This document shows positions 23,863-37,102 of a stretch of DNA of 56,808 nucleotides, one piece after another. The DNA is taken from contig JAQIFP010000035.1 in NCBI GenBank assembly GCA_030141585.1, forward strand, positions 1-56,808, read 5' to 3'. A program made the translations under genes and the position numbers. The stretch's first letter is position 1. Each line of letters begins with the position of its first letter. This stretch comes from Ophryocystis elektroscirrha. Lineage: Eukaryota; Apicomplexa; Conoidasida; Neogregarinorida; Ophryocystidae. A model generated the notes under the pieces. That model searched no databases and had not been told where the DNA came from. It worked only from the letters and a program-made list of their open reading frames with translations.

Positions 23863-26723
23863 TGTAATAAAAATAATAGTTAAAATAATTATTATATTTA
23901 TAATAGTGATAGTAAAGTCTATGAATTTATACTGATTTTTTATAATTCATTTGTTCATAATGAACTTTGGGTTATACAAGTAAATGATTAAAATGATAAC
24001 TATTTATGTAAATGTATAAAATTGTTACTTTTGTTATTGGATGGTTTTCTTTCTAAACTTCGGTTCTTGTTTCTAAAATACAATACTAAAATTAAAAAAC
24101 TTACAGAGACTTAGCTTGATTGTATTTTCTTAAATACATGGGCGTGGTCATTATATACCTTTGGATACCTTCAAGCAGCATCTGAGTCATAGTAATCTCT
24201 AATGTATGTGTAAACTTGAAAATAAAATATTACTTCTTTTTTTGCAATATTCTTTTAACTTCATAATTACTCTACGAAATATGACTTCATTTCTGGTTTT
24301 TTATGCTGTAATGTTAAAATTACCTCGTGCGTATGCAAGGTATTTCGGATTCCAATTGCATACCGGTTCCCACAATTAAGGCTTCTGTTGTTGGTTCATT
24401 CATACATAGAAAATCATAAAATCTCTCATTCGTCACAATAGTCACACATCTCCAAAGAAGAGGCTGAACTTCCTAAAGTGACATTATAAATATGCACAAG
24501 AACTTTTCTTTTATATATACTACATATATATATATATGTATATATATAAAAATACATATTTATTATATATTCAGTTCCTATAGATAATTATATTATTTAT
24601 GTATTATTTTATCACTAAGCTGACAGTTTTTGGTTGTTTTTTTTAAAATTGCTCATATTTTATTTAAATTAAACTTAATTTTCAGTCAGATTTAGTTGAT
24701 TAGAGAATGTATTGCTTTATTATATGAATGATATGCTTACCGCTTGATGTTCGTGTCTATAACTTGTTCGAGAAGCCTTTCCATAATTTACACTTATAAT
24801 ACTGTTGATAAAAATAACTTTGCGTGGTTTTGCAATAGTGGGAGACTCGTTCCACATCATTAATTCTTTATTATCAGAACTGAGCTAAAAAAAAAATATT
24901 TAAAGCAGGTATCGATACTTTGATAAATCTTGCATGGACTTTGGCTTTGTTGCGAAAAACTCCCCCATGTTGTAAATATTTGAATATAGGAAACCCTTGT
25001 TTCAATAACTTTACACATTTACTTTCTACGTCTACAGGCCTCCAGCCAATTCCGTCTCTAAGAACACCTCAATAATAAAAAAGAACTGACACTCTTCGAT
25101 ATGCGAGATTTTCTGCTGCAATTCGACCTAGCACGGCTTGTTTTTTCAATCTTGACTCATTGGCTAGCTGTTCATCTAAAAATTTATTTTTATCATTCAA
25201 AGCTTTCATTTCTTGGTCCATTTGCTTCATTTGATCTTCTTTATTTTTCAATTTTGCCTAGGATTTTCATTATAAAAATTATTAATTATAATTAATAATT
25301 AACTAATTAATTATTATTGAATTTAATTATTAAATAAGTTTTTCTTACTTGGAGGTCAGCGATACTTGTTTTGAAGCCTTCAATTTCTTTTAATTTTTGA
25401 GCTGATTTAACAAGCTCTTTCTCTTTTTCTTTAAGACTATTTTGTATATAATCCGTATAAGCAGTTATTGTTGTTATAACTTCGCCCTATACAGATTTTT
25501 TCTCTTAATACTACTAACGTGAGGATTCGACTAAAGTTTCATAAAAATAAGTTAAAAATTACTTACATGAGGAGTTTTTTCTACAGTTTTTAAATCGGGT
25601 ATGTTCATAGTCTGATATGGTCATATTTTAATAAAAAATGATTACTAGTTTTTCAATTAGTGCTTTCATCGCCTCATCGTCGACTTGAGCAGAGCTTGTA
25701 AGCATATCAACACTCGGTTTCAGTTTTGCTATTGTTTCTCGTAACTCCGTATTCTAAAATAAAGAAAGGTTTGATAATTATTCACTACAATAAAAAGTAT
25801 ATTTGAATATAACTTTTAGTGTGTGTGTGTGAGATTAATTTTATTATTATAAAAAGTAAATACCATAATACAAATAAATTTTAATATAGTATGAATATTA
25901 TTAGACTTGATATCACAAGTGTAGGTAACTTTAAAGAAGTGTACTAATGTTCATATACGAAATAATGTTTTGATAAACGTAAATTATAAAATATTTTACT
26001 TCTGCAGTGAATTGACCAAGGTTCAGCTGTAGACTAGAAAGACGAACATTGGAACTTTCTATCTCTTTATTGAGTTGATTAATTTTATTTTCTTGCTGCT
26101 GTAATTCCACACTTTTCTGTTGTATTGTAGCAGTCAACCTTAGAATTTCAACATCGGCTTCATTTTTTTTTTTTTTGAGACTATCAACATTAGATTCCAT
26201 AACTTTTTGAGATTCAATTAATTCCTAAAACACTATTTTTCAAAGAAGTCTTCACCTTGACTTCTGCCGACAATTGATCTTTGTTTTCGCTTAATTCGTC
26301 GATTTGTAGCCTTATTTTTTATTTAATAACAATTAAATTGTACTCGTATGCTTTGATTTGGCTAAGACTAAAATCAAGCTGTGCTTGTTTCTCTTCAAGA
26401 CCAGCCATCAATGTAGATTTTTGCTCCTTTACACAAATTCAAACATACGCAAAGTTACTTTTAGCTCTAAAAATTGATGTTCTAATGTAGCATATCTTTT
26501 GTAAAATTCTTCCAATTGAGATTCCAAAGATTTTACTAGCTGTTTTTGTCTATCACTAAAAATAATCATAAGCTTTGTCATAAGTACCTACTATTCCTGA
26601 CGCTGTATGCTTAAAGCATTATCAATTTCATTAAAAGCTTGTTCCAGCTTATTTACTTGCGCTTCAGCCTCATTTCTGAATTTTTATTTTTAATTATCAT
26701 TTTATTTAATATAATACAATTTT

Positions 26724-26761
<38 letters not shown>

Positions 26762-26816
26762 TATATGTTTATGATTTTGTTAATCTATGTCAAGATCAAT
26801 CAATATAAGAATTTAG

Positions 26817-26849
<33 letters not shown>

Positions 26850-27218
26850 TATATGTTTATGATTTTGTTAATCTATGTCAAGATCAATCAATATAAGAAT
26901 TTAGATATATATATATATATACATATATATATGTTTATGATTTTGTTAATCTATGTCAAGATCAATCAATATAAGAATTCAGATATATATATATGTATAT
27001 ATATATATAAATACATATAATTTTGATGTATAATACTGCTACATATTAATACAGAATGCGTGTAGCTCATTGTATGTAATACTATGAATTTATACATGTA
27101 GGATACATATAATTGTATATATATATATTTCTATTTAGATAGTTTTCAAATAAAACGTAGTTATTTCAATAAACGAACTGGTAATGGTGTTTAGACATAA
27201 TCCAAAAGAATTAAATTA

Positions 27219-27255
<37 letters not shown>

Positions 27256-28051
27256 ATTTGTAAATTTCATAGGGATAAATTTATTTTATTAAATATAATA
27301 AACTATATAGATATAAAATTACAACTTTTTGCTCAATTAGTAGTTTTACCTTTTCTCTTGAATATCGGAGTTTGCCCATTTTACCCGCTCAAGCTCGTCA
27401 AGTAACTGGTTTCGATCTAGCATCAAATCAGCAAAGTTCCTATTTTTATCCTCAAGTTCTTTTTTAACTCGATTGAGGACATCCTACAGAACTATGAAGC
27501 CAAACTTTCATACTTTATGAATATAGTCAGTTGCAGGATTAACTTCTTGATAGCTTTTTAACTGTGATTTAAGCATTTCAACTTCATTTTTCAGATTGTC
27601 GTAAGAACTCGTCACACTACGGACCTGTATTAAATTTAAACAAGTTTATGATTACAGAATCAGACTGAAAACTTGATTGTGCTGTATATGATTTTAATTT
27701 ATTTTCCTTCCATTCTTGAAGATTCTCCCTTTCTTGCCGAAGTTTGTGGAGAATATTGTCAACTTTATTTTTTTTAAGAATATATGAATATAACTTACGA
27801 TTATTTGACGATTTAAGCCCAGCAGCTCTATGACAAACATTAAAATAACATTTTGTTCAAACTCTTTTTAATTATGTATATCATAATTTCGAGTTGTTAA
27901 TAATTAATTTACTTCGCAAGTTTGGAAAAATCCTCAGGTTTTTTATTTTCTGAGCTCAATAGATCTTTGTGCTATTTAGTGCATATAAATATATTTTTAT
28001 GCTTACGAATCTATTAAAAAATGTTGTATCGACTACTTCCGAAGAAATCAT
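23374..28051 (-). CDS. Coiled-coil protein with C-terminal PH-like domain
   Basis: About 21 small exons, most separated by 25-50-nt introns, assemble from ATG at 28051 (MISSEVVDTTFFNRF) to TAA at 23374, giving roughly 800 residues. From about residue 75 to 490 the sequence is heptad-like coiled coil (for example QQKSVELQQQENKINQLNKE). Then come GIGWRPVDVESKCVKLL and a PH-like fold: KVHARFIKLSSDNKELMMW, KVIFINSIISVNYGKASR, and WRCVTIVTNERFYDFLC. A basic Ser/Lys-rich tail of about 120 residues ends the protein. The tryptophan after the PH bend and the RFYDF strand are typical of phosphoinositide-type PH domains, but binding is untested. The exon join near 24200-24350 is ambiguous. I see no motor domain. 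A cytoskeletal or cortical scaffold is a plausible guess. Confidence 0.7.
26738..27010 (+). repeat. Tandem repeat (3 copies, about 84 bp) in an intron
   Basis: Three near-perfect copies of a unit containing GTTTATGATTTTGTTAATCT and GTCAAGATCAATCAATATAA, separated by TA tracts, start near 26765, 26847 and 26931. They lie in a long intron of the coiled-coil gene. Confidence 0.85.
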
Positions 28052-28511
28052 TATTCAATAGCCACAACCTAATAAATTAACAACCACATATATCTCAAGA
28101 TGACAAATGCTGAATAATGGAAATTTTTCGAATTTAACAAAAAAAAATTGAATAAATATTTGCGATTTTAGCAACACTTAGTAAATTGCGTAATATTAGT
28201 TTATTTATATAACTATTCGATTGTATGCGTAAAATTAATACATGTATTATAATGCATGAATAGCTCCCTTCTTTCACAGATGAACAAGAAATATGAAAAA
28301 ATTAAGTAATCAGACTTATTAGCTTATTTTAAATAATTCAATTATATATAATAAATATTAACCTTTTTTTTAAATAGTGCAAAAAACTATTAATGATTCA
28401 TTAATAAATTACAGGTTATTATAATTTACATTGATTGAACAAAATTTAGAAAAAATTTTAGAAAGATAAAAAATGAAAAATTTGGGGTCCTTATATTTTC
28501 TGCCATCCTAA
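28052..28511. promoter_or_regulatory. Divergent spacer between the coiled-coil gene and EFL1
   Basis: A 460-bp AT-rich spacer between outward-facing starts, expected to hold both promoters. I recognise no specific element. Confidence 0.4.
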
Positions 28512-30461
28512 ATGGTTGAAAAATCATATGGAATATTTAATGCCGAACAGGCATCAAAAGTTCCACCAGAGTTAATAAGAAATGTATGTATTCTGGCCCA
28601 TGTAGATCATGGTTAGTTATTTAAATATCACTTCAATTTTAATAAGGAAAAACCACTCTTTCGGATTATTTAATAGCATCAAATGGTGTCATAAGCAGCG
28701 AACTCGCTGGTGAAATGCGATTTCTAGACTCTCGTACCGATGAGCAGTCTAGACTCATAACAATGAAATCTTCTTGTATCACTCTCCAGTACAGGAGTGA
28801 AGAGTTGTATTGGATAAATCTTTTTGATTCTCCAGGTCATTTTGATTTTTCTTCCGAGGTAAATGCTAAATAAATTTTCACAACACCGAAAATTATAAAT
28901 AATATATTTTCATTGAAATTTTGTATTTATACGTCTAGTTAAATAATAATGCCTATACATGTAGATTTATATATATACATATATAAACATATATACACAT
29001 ATATATACATATATATACATATATATACATATATATACATACATATACATATATATACATCTATATAAATATGTGTACATATATATACATATATATACAT
29101 ATATATACATATATATACATATATATACATATATATACATATATATACATGTATATACATATATATACATATATATACAAATATATAAATATATATACAA
29201 ATATATACATATATATACATATATATACATATATGTACATATATATACATATATATACATACATATACATATATATACATCTATATAAATATGTGTACAT
29301 ATATATATATATATATGTATCTCTGATTGTTAATTCAATACTGTATTGTTGTATTATTTATCATAACTATTATTATAAATTTAGTAAACAAGAATAAATG
29401 CATTAGGTTTCTACTGCAGCTAGATTGTGCGATAGTGCTTTACTACTAGTTGATTCCGTAGAAGGAGTCTGTTCGCAAACGCGCCATGTGATGTACTATG
29501 CTTATAAAGAGCAATTGCAGTTAATTTTAATAATAACAAAGTAAGTTTTGTTTAACCTATTTATAGTGAACAGGATGGATCGTCTTTTCTTGGAGTTAAA
29601 CTACACCTCTTCAGAAATATACGACCACATTAATTCAATTATTAGCGATGTTTGTTTCCTAGCAAATAAATAAGGTTTTCAGGTTAACAATACAATGCAC
29701 CAATTTATTCTAGAAGATGCTATGAAGTCTGAAACATCGGACAATCAGTCATTGGTAAATTTAATATATATTGTACCTAGAAAGAGTTATATTTATTCAA
29801 TTATTTATTACGCACAGAAATAATGATACAAACGCTACGTTTTCAGTAGCTGTGATTATATTTGTTATATTAAATTATGCTTTTATTGAGTTATAAACTA
29901 TCAATTTTAGGAGATAAATATAGACAGTGAGCTGTCCAACTCTTTAACTTTTTCACCCATTCAAAGTATACTCTTAAACCCTAGTACAAAGTGACATCAG
30001 ATAACATCATTTTTTCCTCTGCTTTACATGGCTGGGCGTTCTCTTTATTTGATATGGCAAAAATTATTTGTAAAAAATTGAAGTTAAACGAAAAAGTAAC
30101 TTTCTATTAAACCAACTAATATTAGGTTATTCCAAAACTCAATAATTCTCTATGGGGAGATTTTACTATCAATTTAAAAAATATGAATATATATAAAAAA
30201 GATTCCTCGTCAAATACCAAGATTCTAGCAGAGCAAATGATTTTTGATCAAATTTACTTTGTACGATAGTTTAAGTAACAGTGAATAATATTTTACAACT
30301 TGCAAATGCACTTACTTTCAAACGTCTATACGTGTTTGCTTCGTTATATGCTTAAAGTGATGTCTATACACAAATATATTTGATATATATATATATATAT
30401 ATATATTCATATATTTATATAAATTTATATTTATATATCTATAAATTTGTAATTTTATATA

Positions 30462-30501
<40 letters not shown>

Positions 30502-31968
30502 ATATTTATAGCATATATGTATAAAGCTATCTATCATTTTTATTTGAAATTATAGCAATTATATAAATAATTATGTATTATTACTTAAATTTAGGTTTAT
30601 AAAACATTGTCTATTAAAGAGCTTAAACCTGAATCTGTTAGAAAAATTGAGGCTGCTTTGAATATATCCATTAATTTAAATAATTTCAAAAACAAATCCT
30701 CTAATGAACTTATAAAGTTTGTTTTTTCTCAATGGCTTCCGATGGCAGAAAATATATTGGTAACAACACTAGAAAAACAGCATAGTACAAATTTTCTCAT
30801 TAACATGATTGTATACTATATATATATATATATATATTTATATATACATATTTAGCTTAGAATAAATATAAAGAAAGTTCAATATATATATACATGTTTC
30901 TTCTTGTGCAAATAAAAAACACGCGGCAATTTGTCTTGCAAAACCATATCTGTAGGCTGCTGTAGTGGATCGAACGAAATCTCCAGTGGAAATTGCCAAA
31001 CGTCGTCTGAAAAGTTTGTATTCTGAATTCGATTCAATAAACCTGCCTGAAGATTTATGGAAAAGTTTAACAACTTGTTCTCGTTCTCCTGATTCCATAA
31101 CGTTTCTATATGTAGCTAAATTCATGAGTGCTGATTTGAAGCTGTGTCGTTTGACTGGAGATTGTTTACAAGGGAATGAAGAACTTTCTGGATTTGTAGC
31201 TTTGTCCAGAATTTACTCTGGCAATGTAATTCCTGGAATGTGTTTATATATATGTCCCAAAACCAATCGCTCTTCATCTGTAATATAATTATAAATCGTA
31301 TTTACTATATTTTAACTTATAAGCTTTTATATACTTTTAATTTTTTTATATGTTTAATATTGTCTGTTAATATATATCATCACAATAAAAAATATGTATA
31401 AAATATATACACCTATATATATGAATATATATATATATATATAGTACCTTTGTAGTTTAATTAATAGTGCAAATAATTTTGAATTGTGCATAAAATTCGT
31501 ACCATACTCTGAAAATGTATCATAGTGCTAAACATATAAGTTAACTTAATTATTTTTTTTACTACTTTTATAATATGTTATCAAATAAATATATATGTAT
31601 ATATATATAGGTATTCTTTTATATTATTAATTGAATTGATTAGACGAAGGCTATCAGTATATATGTGGCAAATATCTATTTTCTGCTGGGCAGTAACTTA
31701 GTGCCAACTGATTCTGTATGGTATCATGAATTGGTATAATTTTATTAGGCAGGAGCAGGCTGTATTATAGCTATTTCGTTTCGTTCAGATAATCAAGACT
31801 TATTTTCTTATAAAACTCAAGAAAGCATCAATGCTTGGATAAATAATATTAAAGACTCCAAAGATACCGTAATTTATACTATATACTTTATAATCAATTT
31901 AAACTATATATTAAAAACAACTATATATGTATATATTTAATATATATATATGTAATAAATTAAATCAA

Positions 31969-32007
<39 letters not shown>

Positions 32008-35000
32008 TTTATTATATTATTTATATATATATTTATTATATTATTTATATATATATTTATATTATATATTTATTTTTAAAACAATGATTATTAGTAGAAT
32101 AATTATTAATTGTAAGTTTCTATTACTATTATCTATTAATTATATCTACTAATAATTAAATTAATGTAGTATTACTTATTACGTAAAATTATAAAAATAA
32201 TGTTAATGTAATGTATTAATAAAACCTTGGAGTGAGAAATGTATAACATTTTAGTCAGGACAATGAGGAAATGTTTGTTCCTGTAGAAAGAAGTCTTTCC
32301 TTATGCTCGTTACCAAACGTACCTTCAATACGTGATACTCACGTTAAAGTTAGTTTTATATTCATTAGTTCTATTATTTTAGAAAGTGTCAGCTATGCTT
32401 CGAGTAAGTGTGGAACCTGTGGATGTGAGAAATACATTTCTGTTTCTCCAAGGCTTAGCTTATCTTCATAGAGCTGAACCGAGCATAGAGCTTGAATTTT
32501 TCCCTAGTGGAGAAATTGCATTAGGCTGTCTTGGCGAAGTTCATTTAGAGAAATGCTTTAATGACCTTCAAGAAATATACGCTAAAATTCCTTTAAAGGG
32601 TAATTCATTATTAAGCAGAAGAAAATAAAAAATATGATTTAATAAAAAAAAAAAAAAAAAGAGCTAATTTACTAACTTTATATATATACATATTTCTTAT
32701 TAAATATTGGAAAATTAGTTTGTCTATAGACAATTATTCACCACAGTGAATAATTAGTGAAGTGTGCTAATTATTACTTTTCGCCCTAAGGTTTACGTGT
32801 ATTATTATCACTAGTTTATCATTGCTTATTGCTTTATGAATTGCTTGAATATTACTTATGCATTTGAATTTGAACAGTTTCTCCTCACCTTATCACAATC
32901 CGTGAAAGTTTTATAACGTATAAGCCAAGTAAAAAAATAGCAGTTAAAATTCCGTTTCCTCCTTGGTCTCCTAATCAAACAAATGTTTCAAAAACACCAA
33001 CAGTAACTTACAGTACTCCAGCAAATTTGTTTACGTTTAATGTTACTGCAAAACCAATACCAAAGAATGGTAATTTACACATATACATAATAATCGAGAA
33101 TTTCTATATAATATAATGTCTATAAAAGTTATAATGTTACAAATCTATAGTGGTTGAATATTTAATGTATATAAAAATCAAATATTAGTTTAATTTATTG
33201 AAAAAAAAGCTAGATTCGGACATATTTTTATTATAAAAATCATTTTTATGCATAGAAAGTGTGCATATGGTACTTTTATGCTTAAAGCGTCTTTTTTTTT
33301 TTTTTTTGTTAGTGAGAATTGTGTTTAATTATTAACAATCTATTTACTGTTTAGTGTTACTATGGATGGATCGAAATAGTCTTGAAATTGAGAGTCTACT
33401 GACACGAAAAACTGTCAAATCTAACCAAAGTGTAAACGCATCTTTAAGTTATTTGAATAAATTGTGCAATATCGAAAAAAAAATAAATGAACTTTGGTGC
33501 GGAAAAACTTTTTTAACTGCAATAGCGCATGATCAAATTATTCCTTCGGACGACGACTTAACAAATAAATTCAATCCCTCCCAATACCGTTTGCTCTCCG
33601 CTTACGTTTCCCATGGAGCTAGAACCTTATGTTTTGCAGATTTTTCCCATTTAAATACGGAAAATGCAAAGCAATGTTATTTGCTATTACAAGCACATGC
33701 TCGTAAGAAAATATTGATTAATTTATTAATTGATATCAACAAATAAATATTGTTAATTAATATTATTAATTGATTTTTTTTATCATTATTAATTATTATT
33801 AATTATTAATATTAATTATTGTTATTTATAATTAATATAAAGTAATATTGTGCTGTACATGAAACTTACGGTTTATTTGTATTTGTGCGCTAATTATTGA
33901 AAATAAACCAACAAATATGACGAGATTGTTCTTTTAGAGGATTTATGTTTAAAGTTGGATTTAAATAAAATAGCGGACAAAACAAAGTTAATTAATTTAC
34001 CTGAAACTATTCTACCTTGGATTTCATCGGTGGTCTACGGGTATCAGCTTGTTTCTCGGGCTGGACCGCTTTGTGAAGAGGCTATGCTGTAAGTAAATAC
34101 AATCAATAATGTCTTAGAGGTGTTGCTTTTGTCATCAAAGTTTCATTTTCTTTGGAGGCTACAATTGAAGAATTATCAGTAGACTCTGGCCACATAATTT
34201 CTTGCGTAAAAGAAGCTTGTAAATCAGCTTATCTTCAAAGGGGTTGTCCTCGTATATACGAGGCATTTTTCAAATTAGGTATTTATCGAGATTACCTTAT
34301 AAATTTGCGTTACACAGTCTCTCATTTTAAGCGTCAATATCATTATTATTTGTTATATATATTAATTTATACTCACAAATACATTACGTATTTATTACTG
34401 TATATTATTATTCGTGATAGTATTTATAATATTATATTCAATATATATACATATATATATATGTATATATATGTATATATATGTATATATATGTATATAT
34501 ATGTATATATATGTATATATATGTATATATATGTATATATTTGTATATATATGTATATATATGTATATATTTGTATATATATGTATATATTTGTATATAT
34601 ATGTATATATATGTATATATATGTATATATATGTATATATATGTATATATATGTATATATATGTATATATATGTATATATATGTATATATATGTATATAT
34701 ATGTATATATATGTATATACATGTATATATATGTATATATATGTATATATATGTATATATATATATATAATTTCGTAAATCTATATATAATATCTAAATT
34801 AAAGTTATTTTAGTTAACGAAATTGATAATAATAATATTATTATTTATTAATGAAACTTGAATCTAGACTTAAACGGAATAAAAAACAAATCTTTTTTAG
34901 AACTTCAGTGCGAGCAAGAATATTTGGGATGCGTTTACGGAGTCTTAGCGAAGCGAAGAGCTGAGATTATTTTTGAAGATTTAAGAGAAGGAACAAGCAT

Positions 35001-35356
35001 GTTTATTGTACGAGCGCATGTACCAGTGGTAAATTCTATTGGCCTTAGCGCAGAGCTAAGATCAAAAGCAAGTGGACAGTTAAACATATTTCAAGAATTT
35101 TCGCACTGGAAAATGCTTTCTATAAATCCTTTTCCTGAAGCTATAATGACAGAAGAAGAAATAGAGGACAATGGTATAGCAGATTGTATGCAATCTCTCA
35201 ACTCAAATATACCAAGAAAAATTATTTATTCTATTCGAAAAAGAAAGGTAACTATTCAAACTGCATTTGTTACTTTTTATTTTACAGGGCCTATTTATAG
35301 ACGAAAAAGTAGTTGAAACTGCAACAAAACAAAGAACATTAACTAAAAACAAGTGA
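28512..35356 (+). CDS. EFL1: Elongation factor-like GTPase 1 (60S subunit maturation)
   Basis: About 20 exons run from ATG 28512 to TGA 35354-35356; the first are 28512-28611, 28647-28858, 29407-29540, 29574-29649 and from 29683. EFL1 is the EF-2-like GTPase that works with SBDS to remove eIF6 from pre-60S subunits. G1 is AHVDHGKT (residues 29-36), followed by [11 protein letters not shown] (switch region), [13 protein letters not shown] (G3) and ITKMD (G4, with Thr where NKxD is usual). [25 protein letters not shown] and [14 protein letters not shown] are EFL1 blocks. The C-terminus has [39 protein letters not shown] and KQRTLTKNK, almost as in human EFL1. Long introns hold two TA-decamer arrays in opposite orientation. 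The stop is 2 bp from the convergent gene's stop. Confidence 0.93.
28965..29315 (+). repeat. 10-bp TA microsatellite (ACATATATAT)n in EFL1 intron 2
   Basis: About 33 tandem copies of ACATATATAT, with occasional point variants (AAATATATAA, ACATACATAT), fill most of intron 28859-29406. Because 10 is not a multiple of three, open frames of Ile/Tyr/Met/Cys appear on both strands and are not genes. Confidence 0.9.
34438..34772 (+). repeat. 10-bp TA microsatellite (GTATATATAT)n in a late EFL1 intron
   Basis: About 33 tandem copies of GTATATATAT. It is the reverse complement type of the array at 28965-29315 in the same gene. It sits between the exon ending near FKL (34278) and the exon starting with [10 protein letters not shown] (about 34901). 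Confidence 0.9.
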
Positions 35357-35358
35357 AT

Positions 35359-36258
35359 TTATTTTTTTTGAGTATTTTTGAAATCTCTACGATTAGCTGG
35401 GTTGCGAACACAAGGTAAGAATTCACAACTCTGACATTCTACTGGTTGATATCCAACTAATCCATTCTAATTTTTTTTTTTTTTTTTTTTTTTTACCTCA
35501 TTTAAAACTAAATGACTTTGTTCTCTAGCTACTCTTGAACGAAAGCCTACATCATCAGATATAACTGATCTTGAGTTTGGTTTAGGAACTAAACAACGCT
35601 AAGATAATATATAAAAAAAAAAAATAAGCTTACGTCAAGTTGATCTACCTTACAGGGATGCAGATTTTTTTGGAAATCATCTATATATTTGCGTTCATTT
35701 GCAATTAGATAACCACGATTTCCCAATGGTTTTAATATATCCGTGGTTTTAGATGTTGTTTTTCCAGTGACAAAGTTGTTATAATTCTGAAACTTTTTTT
35801 TTTTTTTTTTTTTTTACGCAAATATTGTCTTCAAGATGAGGATAATATTTTTTTTCATGGTGAAAGTTCCTGTTCATATCTATTTTGTCAATGTTAGCTT
35901 CCAAATGTGCAGTTCCAGATTTTCGAGTTATGCAAAGCGTCATGTAACCTTTCTGATTTGGTTTCCAACGGGATTCAAAAACAGTATCATAGTCAGTAAT
36001 TAAAGGACGATTGTAAGATTTATGTATGGTATTTTTTTCTGTATCTTTAATAAACTCAGGATTCAAACATTCCAAAGAAGACTGATTCGAAAGTCGAATG
36101 AATCTTTTATGTCGAGTTTCAGGTTGTTGCAGCATAGATCCATTATTATACATTTCCTTTGCTGGAAAAGTTTTTTTTTTATTTACATAACCAAAAGATT
36201 TTTGTCTTACTGTTGGCAGGCCGCTAAAACTGCTATCATCCATAGATAATAAAGACAT
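35359..36258 (-). CDS. Unrecognised 267-residue basic protein
   Basis: Exons 35818-36258, 35634-35786, 35598 back to 35497, and 35466 back to 35359 join in phase to 267 residues. I chose the ATG at 36258 (MSLLSMDDSSFSG); a near-cognate GTG lies 15 nt upstream. The protein is Lys/Asn/Arg-rich, has no membrane segment, and ends with a cysteine cluster, VECQSCEFLPCVRNPANRR. I recognise no family. Two of its three introns are essentially homopolymers on the gene strand: GT-A24-TTAG (35467-35496) and GT-A22-GTTTCAG (35787-35817). All three introns carry an in-frame stop or shift frame if retained. It converges on EFL1 with 2 bp between the stop codons and diverges from AdhE. Confidence 0.6.
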
Positions 36259-37102
36259 ATATAATTTGTCCACAAATTTATTTACGATATATTATTAATA
36301 GAGATTATTTTTTTTTTTTTTTAATGTAATATTATATATAAGCTTGGTGTATATATAAATAATAGTATTATATTTATGTATAAGTTCAAAAGTCGGAGTT
36401 TTTTATTTCTTAAGTTATTCAGTTAATATACTATATTATTCACAGTTAAATTTAAGAATATAATTATATGATTCAGTCTATTTATACATATGTGGATATA
36501 TATTTATTTAATGGGTTATCCAATCCTTTTGATGCTTTAAATTAACTAATATATTTATTTACGTATTAATAGATATTATAGAAAGTTATATGAATGTATG
36601 CTTATATATAAAGGAAAAATATCAATATATAGTAAAATCCAAAAACTGTAATTCAACTTATATAACAAAGTATTTTGCATGCTTACAAACTAGAGTTAGG
36701 AAGCTTGTGCGTGTTTGATTAGGTTATACATATTTATATATTTCTTAGTATGCTATACATATACTAAAAAAAACATTAGTATATCATGCTTAAGTGAAGA
36801 ATAAAGACCTAATATATATATTCCGAATTTATGATATTGCAGAATACTAGGCCATGTAAGAACTCATGGAAAAAATTACATTACAATGATACATAGAGTA
36901 ATTTTCTTATATAATAGAAAATAATATTAGAGTATATATGTATCAAGAATGCTGAACTTTTTTTTTTTTTTTTTTTTTTTACAAACATCTAAAATCTATA
37001 TTTATGTTAGATTTACATGAATTTAATTATTTCATAGTAAATGCATAAAATCATGCTTGTCTCCTAATTACATCGACAGTTTGTATATTTTGTAATCTGA
37101 AA
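36259..37102. promoter_or_regulatory. Divergent spacer upstream of adhE
   Basis: This 844-bp AT-rich spacer lies between the 267-residue gene and adhE, both transcribed away from it. It has a run of about 22 T at 36959-36980 and TA tracts. No RNA gene or other frame is convincing. Confidence 0.45.
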
